Shown: piece by piece, positions 40,432-43,679 of the stretch
Layout: each line of letters opens with the position of its first letter
How positions within the stretch are numbered: position 1 is the stretch's first letter
Assembly (NCBI RefSeq): GCF_008120935.1
Contig: NZ_RDBO01000083.1
Span: forward strand, 73,743 to 117,421
Length of the DNA stretch: 43,679 bases
Reading direction: 5' to 3'
DNA from: Streptomyces sp. sk2.1
Lineage (GTDB): Bacteria > Actinomycetota > Actinomycetes > Streptomycetales > Streptomycetaceae
Notes under the pieces: generated by a model
The model's input: only the letters and a program-made list of their open reading frames with translations
Told to the model about the DNA's origin: nothing
The model's database searches: none
Position numbers and translations under genes: made by a program

Positions 40432-41215
40432 CGACGACGGCAGCGGCACGGCCCGCGGGACACTGGCCGGGAAGGTCTGTGTGATCACCGGTGCGGCGCA
40501 CGGCATCGGGGAGGCGACGGCGGAACTGTTCGCCCGTGAGGGGGCCCGGCTGGTGCTCACCGACCGGGACGCCGGGGCGCTCGCCGAGGTGGTCGCCCGG
40601 CTGGCCGGCGAGGGCTTCGGAACGGTGGCCGTCACGGGCGACGTGTCGGACCCCGGGGACGCCCGGGCCATGATCGCGGCGGCGGTCGACCAGTACGGGC
40701 GGCTCGACGTCCTGGTGGCCAACGCGGGGATCATCCCGCTGCTCGACATCACCGAGGCCGATGCGGACGACTGGGACGAGGTGATGGCCATCGACGGCAG
40801 GGGCATGTTCCTGACCTGCAAGTACGCGATCGAGGCCATGGAGCCGAACGGCGGCGGCGCCATCGTGTGCCTGTCCTCCATCTCGGGCCTGGCCGGACAG
40901 CGGGGCCAGAGCACGTACGGCCCCGCCAAGTTCGTGGCGACCGGGCTGACCATGCACCTGGCCGTCGAGTGGGCCTCGCGCGGCATCCGGGTCAACGCGG
41001 TGGCGCCGGGCACCGTGCGCACCGATCGGGTGCGCAGGCTTCCGGAGGAGCCCGGGGGCCCCGAGTACCTCGCGGCGATCGAGCGCATGCACCCCATGGG
41101 CCGGATCGGCGAACCGGCCGAGGTGGCCGCCGCGATCCGCTTCCTGGCCTGTGACGAGGCGTCGTTCATCACCGGGGCCGTACTGCCGGTGGACGGCGGC
41201 TACCTGGCCCAGTAG
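40424..41215 (+). CDS. Short-chain dehydrogenase/reductase
   Basis: 263-aa classical SDR. GAAHGIG (23-29) binds the dinucleotide, Asp47 in LTDRDA suggests NAD, NAG is at 100-102, and the catalytic set is Ser152, Tyr165 and Lys169 (SISG..STYGPAKF). The end PVDGGYLAQ is typical. ATG 40424, with GAGGAGAG 7-13 bases upstream, lies inside the end of the dehydratase gene (8-base overlap), so it is translationally coupled to it. In this context it may oxidise a free pentose (or 5-substituted ribose) to its lactone, as SalM and FdrC do; that is inference from gene content. Confidence 0.9.
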   Translation: MRDDDGSGTARGTLAGKVCVITGAAHGIGEATAELFAREGARLVLTDRDAGALAEVVARLAGEGFGTVAVTGDVSDPGDARAMIAAAVDQYGRLDVLVANAGIIPLLDITEADADDWDEVMAIDGRGMFLTCKYAIEAMEPNGGGAIVCLSSISGLAGQRGQSTYGPAKFVATGLTMHLAVEWASRGIRVNAVAPGTVRTDRVRRLPEEPGGPEYLAAIERMHPMGRIGEPAEVAAAIRFLACDEASFITGAVLPVDGGYLAQ

Positions 41216-41232
41216 ACCCGGCCCGGTCCCGC

Positions 41233-41281
41233 ACGGCTCCGCCCCGTCACCGCCCCACCGGGGGTGACGGGGCGGAGCCGT
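41233..41281. terminator. Perfect 19-bp bidirectional terminator
   Basis: 41233-41251 pairs without mismatch with 41263-41281 (stem ACGGCTCCGCCCCGTCACC), 11-base loop. It lies between the convergent SDR and phosphoribosyltransferase genes. Confidence 0.9.
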
Positions 41282-41285
41282 CGTG

Positions 41286-41855
41286 TCATGCGACGACGAC
41301 GGCGTGCAGCTCCGCACCGGCATCGGCGAGGGCCGGGGCGAGGCGCTCGCGCCCGCCGAGGAAGGGCAGTTCGAGCAGCACGGCCAGGCCGGCCACCGTC
41401 GCCCCGGTGGACCGGACCAGCCGCAGGACGGCCTCGGCGGTGCCGCCGGTGGCCAGGACGTCGTCCACGACCAGGACCCGGTCGTGGGCCCGCAGGGCGT
41501 CGGCCCGGAGCTCGACGACGGCGCTTCCGTACTCCAGGTCGTAGGCCCGCGACAGGGTGGGGCCGGGCAGCTTGCCGGCCTTGCGCGCGGGGACGAAGCC
41601 GACCCGGGCCCGCGCGGCGGCGGCCGCGCCGAGGATGAACCCCCGCGCCTCCATGCCGACGACCGCGGTCGCCCCGAGCCGGACGCACTCGTCGGCGAGC
41701 AGGTCGGCAAGGGTGCGGAAGGCGAGGGGGTCGGCCAGCAGGGGGGTGATGTCCTTGAACACCACCCCGGGGCGCGGATGGTCGGGCACGTCCAGGATCC
41801 GTTCCCGCAGCAGGGCGAGGGCGGCGTTCCGGTCGAGGGGACTCGTCGTGGTCAT
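41286..41855 (-). CDS. apt: Adenine phosphoribosyltransferase paralogue
   Basis: 189 aa. PGVVFKDITPLLADP, VGMEARGFILGAA and the PRPP loop VLVVDDVLATGGTAEA identify Apt, which turns adenine plus PRPP into AMP. Housekeeping apt in Streptomyces normally lies between secF and relA, so this copy looks extra. It is complete, with ATG 41855. The same frame runs upstream without a stop into the permease and polymerase pieces, but that long frame is a chimera, not one protein. In the cluster it could recycle adenine released when an adenosine-type precursor is split. Confidence 0.9.
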   Translation of the reverse strand: MTTTSPLDRNAALALLRERILDVPDHPRPGVVFKDITPLLADPLAFRTLADLLADECVRLGATAVVGMEARGFILGAAAAARARVGFVPARKAGKLPGPTLSRAYDLEYGSAVVELRADALRAHDRVLVVDDVLATGGTAEAVLRLVRSTGATVAGLAVLLELPFLGGRERLAPALADAGAELHAVVVA

Positions 41856-41908
41856 CACAGGCTCCCGGAGTGAGGGGAAAGGGGCGGGGAGGAGAGGGGC
41901 GGTCGCGG

Positions 41909-42100
41909 TGATCAGCCGTCCGAGGCGCCGGCCCACGACCGCCGGGGCGACACCCAGCAGCAGCCCGCCACCGACGCCGATCACGGCGGCCAGCAGGGTG
42001 AGCCCCAGGGTCAGCCGGGTCGCCACCACGACACGGGCGGCGATGTCCCGGCCGAGCTGGTCCGTGCCCAGCCAGTGGGCGGCGCTGCTGCCCTGGTTGA
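41909..42100 (-). pseudogene. Fragment of a DppC/OppC-type ABC permease
   Basis: About 65 residues match the start of the permease domain of oligopeptide/nickel transporters: HWLGTDQLGRDIAARVV followed by a hydrophobic helix GLTLLAAVIGVGGGLLLGV. Both sides are missing: upstream it joins the polymerase piece, downstream it fades into the apt leader. Ends are estimated. Confidence 0.7.
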
Positions 42101-43460
42101 TCGCGTCCGAGTAGCGTTCCACCACCGCCGTCGTGAACGGGAAGCGCACCGGTGTCTCGCCGAACGCGGTCCGACCGGCCAGCTCACCGGCCGCCCGGAT
42201 CGCCGCCACCACCGCCTCCGCCTCCTCCCGCGGGCAGTGCACGATCACCTCGTCGTGCTGGAAGAAGACCAGCTCGGCCCGGAGCCCGGCGGTGCGGAGC
42301 GATCGGCGCAGGGCGGCCAGGAGCAGCAGCGCCCAGTCCGCCGCGCTGCCCTGCACCACGAAGTTGCGGGTGAAACGGCCCCGTGCGCGGGCGTTCGTCG
42401 ACGCGTAGCCGGGGGTGAACCCTTCGTCGTCGGCGGGGACCGGGTCGATGCCCTCCTGCGGGAGACCGGCCTCCCCGGCCTCGCCGCTCCCGGCCGCGGG
42501 AGGGCTGGTCCGGCCCAGCCACGTCCGTACGAGACGGCCCTCCTCGCCCGCCCTCGCCGCCTCGTCGACATAGGCCACGGCCAGCGGAAACCTGCGGCGC
42601 AGGGCGGCGAGGTTCTTCAGCCCGTCGCCCGAGGTCTGGCCGTAGACCGCGCCGAGCAGGGCGATCTTGGCGTGCTCCCGGTCGCCGTGGAAGGCCCGGT
42701 CGGACAGGGACGTGTACAGGTCGCCGTCGTGGCCCGCGACCTCCATCAGGCCGCGGTCGCGGGAGATCGCGGCGAGCACCCGGGGCTCCATCTGGTCGGC
42801 GTCCGCGACGACCAGGCACCAGCCCTCGTCGGCGACGACCGCCCGTCGGATCACCTTGGGGATCTGGAGCGCCCCGCCGCCGTTGGTCGTCCAGCGGCCG
42901 CTGACCGTGCCGCCCGGGAGGTACTCGGGGCGGAAGCGGCCCTCGCGCACCCAGTCCTGGAGCCAGCTCCAGCCGTGCGCCGTCCAGATCCGGTACAGCT
43001 TCTTGTACCGGACGAGGGGCTCCACCGCCGGATGGTCCAGCTCCTCCAGCTCCCAGCGCCGGGTGGACCTGATCCTGATGCCGGCCTGCGCGAACGCCTT
43101 CACCACGTCGGCGGGGAGGTCGGGGCGGACCCGTCTGCCGAAGGCGGCCGAGACCTCGTCGGCCAGCTCGGCCAGTCTGCGGGGCTCGCCGCCGCCCGCG
43201 TACCGCTCGCCGAGCAGCTCGTCCAGCACGTCCCGGTGGACGTCGGCGCGCCAGGGGAGGCCCGCCCGGTTCATCTCGGCGGCGACCAGCATGCCGGCCG
43301 ACTCGGCGGCCGTGAGCAGGCGCATCCGGGCCGGGTGCTCGGCGGCGTCGTGGCGGCGCAGCTGGTCGGCGTACACCTGGAGCAGGTCGTCGAAGGGCAG
43401 CTCGGTGCCGGTGCGGGGTTCGAAGAGGGAGGACTGCGAGCCGGGTTCCGCGGTGCGGGG
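42101..43460 (-). pseudogene. Fragment of an actinobacterial 3'-5' exonuclease/DNA polymerase (family A-like), 5' end missing
   Basis: About 450 residues of a bifunctional 3'-5' exonuclease/DNA polymerase. Polymerase motif A is VVADADQMEPRVLAAIS, the O-helix region is AKIALLGAVYGQTSGDG, and motif C is FFQHDEVIVHC. PGGTVSGRWTTNGGGALQIPK is also diagnostic. The first 100 or more residues (exonuclease part) are missing; sequence starts near RTAEPGSQSSLFEP, where type III PKS DNA on the other strand abuts. The C-terminus is nearly complete (VVERYSDA) but runs into permease sequence instead of a stop. Confidence 0.8.
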
Positions 43461-43461
43461 C

Positions 43462-43679
43462 AGCGGCGGCACGGGGGTACGGCTGGAGCGCAACGGCTCG
43501 TTCGTCATCCCGGCCACCGAGGACTGGATCTCCTACGCGGTCCGCTCCACCGGATTCCACTTCCAGCTCGACAAGCGGGTGCCCGGCACCATGGAACCCC
43601 TCGCGCCGGCGCTGGAGGCGGTCGCCGAGGAGCACCAGTGGAACGCGGGAAAGATGGACTTCTACATCATCCACGCGGG
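43462..43679 (+). pseudogene. Fragment of a type III polyketide synthase (RppA/THN synthase-like)
   Basis: Read from 43462, the frame gives GGTGVRLERNGSFVIPATED, then a stretch like TGFHFQLDKRVPGTMEPLAPAL, and ends in DFYIIHAG, which contains the catalytic His of the Cys-His-Asn triad. RppA makes 1,3,6,8-tetrahydroxynaphthalene from malonyl-CoA for melanin and related pigments. The 5' part (with the catalytic Cys) is absent; the 3' end runs out of the window. It abuts the oppositely oriented polymerase piece directly. Confidence 0.85.

Noticed and set aside
41286..43517. A 743-aa polymerase-permease-phosphoribosyltransferase fusion protein
   Set aside because: The three parts are partial or separate genes read through in one frame; apt has its own start and the others lack ends.
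1..43679. CRISPR array
   Set aside because: No regular spaced repeats were seen; the tandem arrays found (octamer, hexamer, lysine-repeat codons) have no spacers.

Overview
The window is chromosomal DNA of a Streptomyces species. The GC content is very high, GTG and TTG starts are common, intergenic hairpins lack U-tails, and 1-20953 follows the bldG to topA to tmk block that I recall from S. coelicolor (SCO3550 down to SCO3540). That comparison is from memory.

Conserved core (1-21148): a partial TadE-like gene, a DUF1998-type DEAD/DEAH helicase, bldG with its downstream anti-sigma gene, the proton-pumping pyrophosphatase hppA (3' end rearranged), a lipoprotein, an NPPF-motif methyltransferase, a small membrane protein, topA, an MFS-thymidylate kinase fusion, the DNA polymerase III delta' gene, a Tap-like peptidase and tRNA-Thr(CGU). 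The spacers hold several simple-sequence repeats: an octamer array, a hexamer array and a GGTCGG-rich 0.9-kb spacer.

Genomic island (about 21147-30529): the 3' part of tRNA-Thr is repeated exactly (43 bp) at 30487-30529, so these are att sites. The island is visibly less GC-rich, has no recognisable integrase, and carries almost only DNA-defence genes. On the minus strand lie a GHKL (MutL/MORC-like) ATPase with a zinc ribbon, an Mrr-nuclease/SF2-helicase fusion and an unknown 200-aa protein. Next to them are an Eco29kI-like GIY-YIG restriction enzyme (minus), a C5-cytosine methyltransferase and a Vsr-like nuclease with a long N-terminal extension (plus). These probably form one composite restriction system.

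Metabolic cluster (30849-41855): an atypical LuxR-type regulator, then a minus-strand series (YmdB-like metallophosphoesterase, cyclase-family hydrolase, LeuA paralogue, LeuD paralogue, ketoglutarate-semialdehyde-type aldehyde dehydrogenase). Divergent from it is a plus-strand operon (CPA2 antiporter, IlvD/Edd-type dehydratase, SDR), facing an adenine phosphoribosyltransferase paralogue. The set suggests a pentose or pentose phosphate is dephosphorylated, oxidised to a lactone, opened, dehydrated to a 2-keto acid and possibly chain-extended with acetyl-CoA. The logic resembles the halogenated-ribose branch of salinosporamide and 5-FHPA biosynthesis. The product is unknown, and no halogenase is present in the window.

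Right end (41856-43679): pieces of an oligopeptide ABC permease, a DNA polymerase and a type III polyketide synthase are joined directly to one another. Together with the 152-bp fold-back inside hppA, this suggests either assembly chimeras or real rearrangement debris, so these joints should be checked before use.
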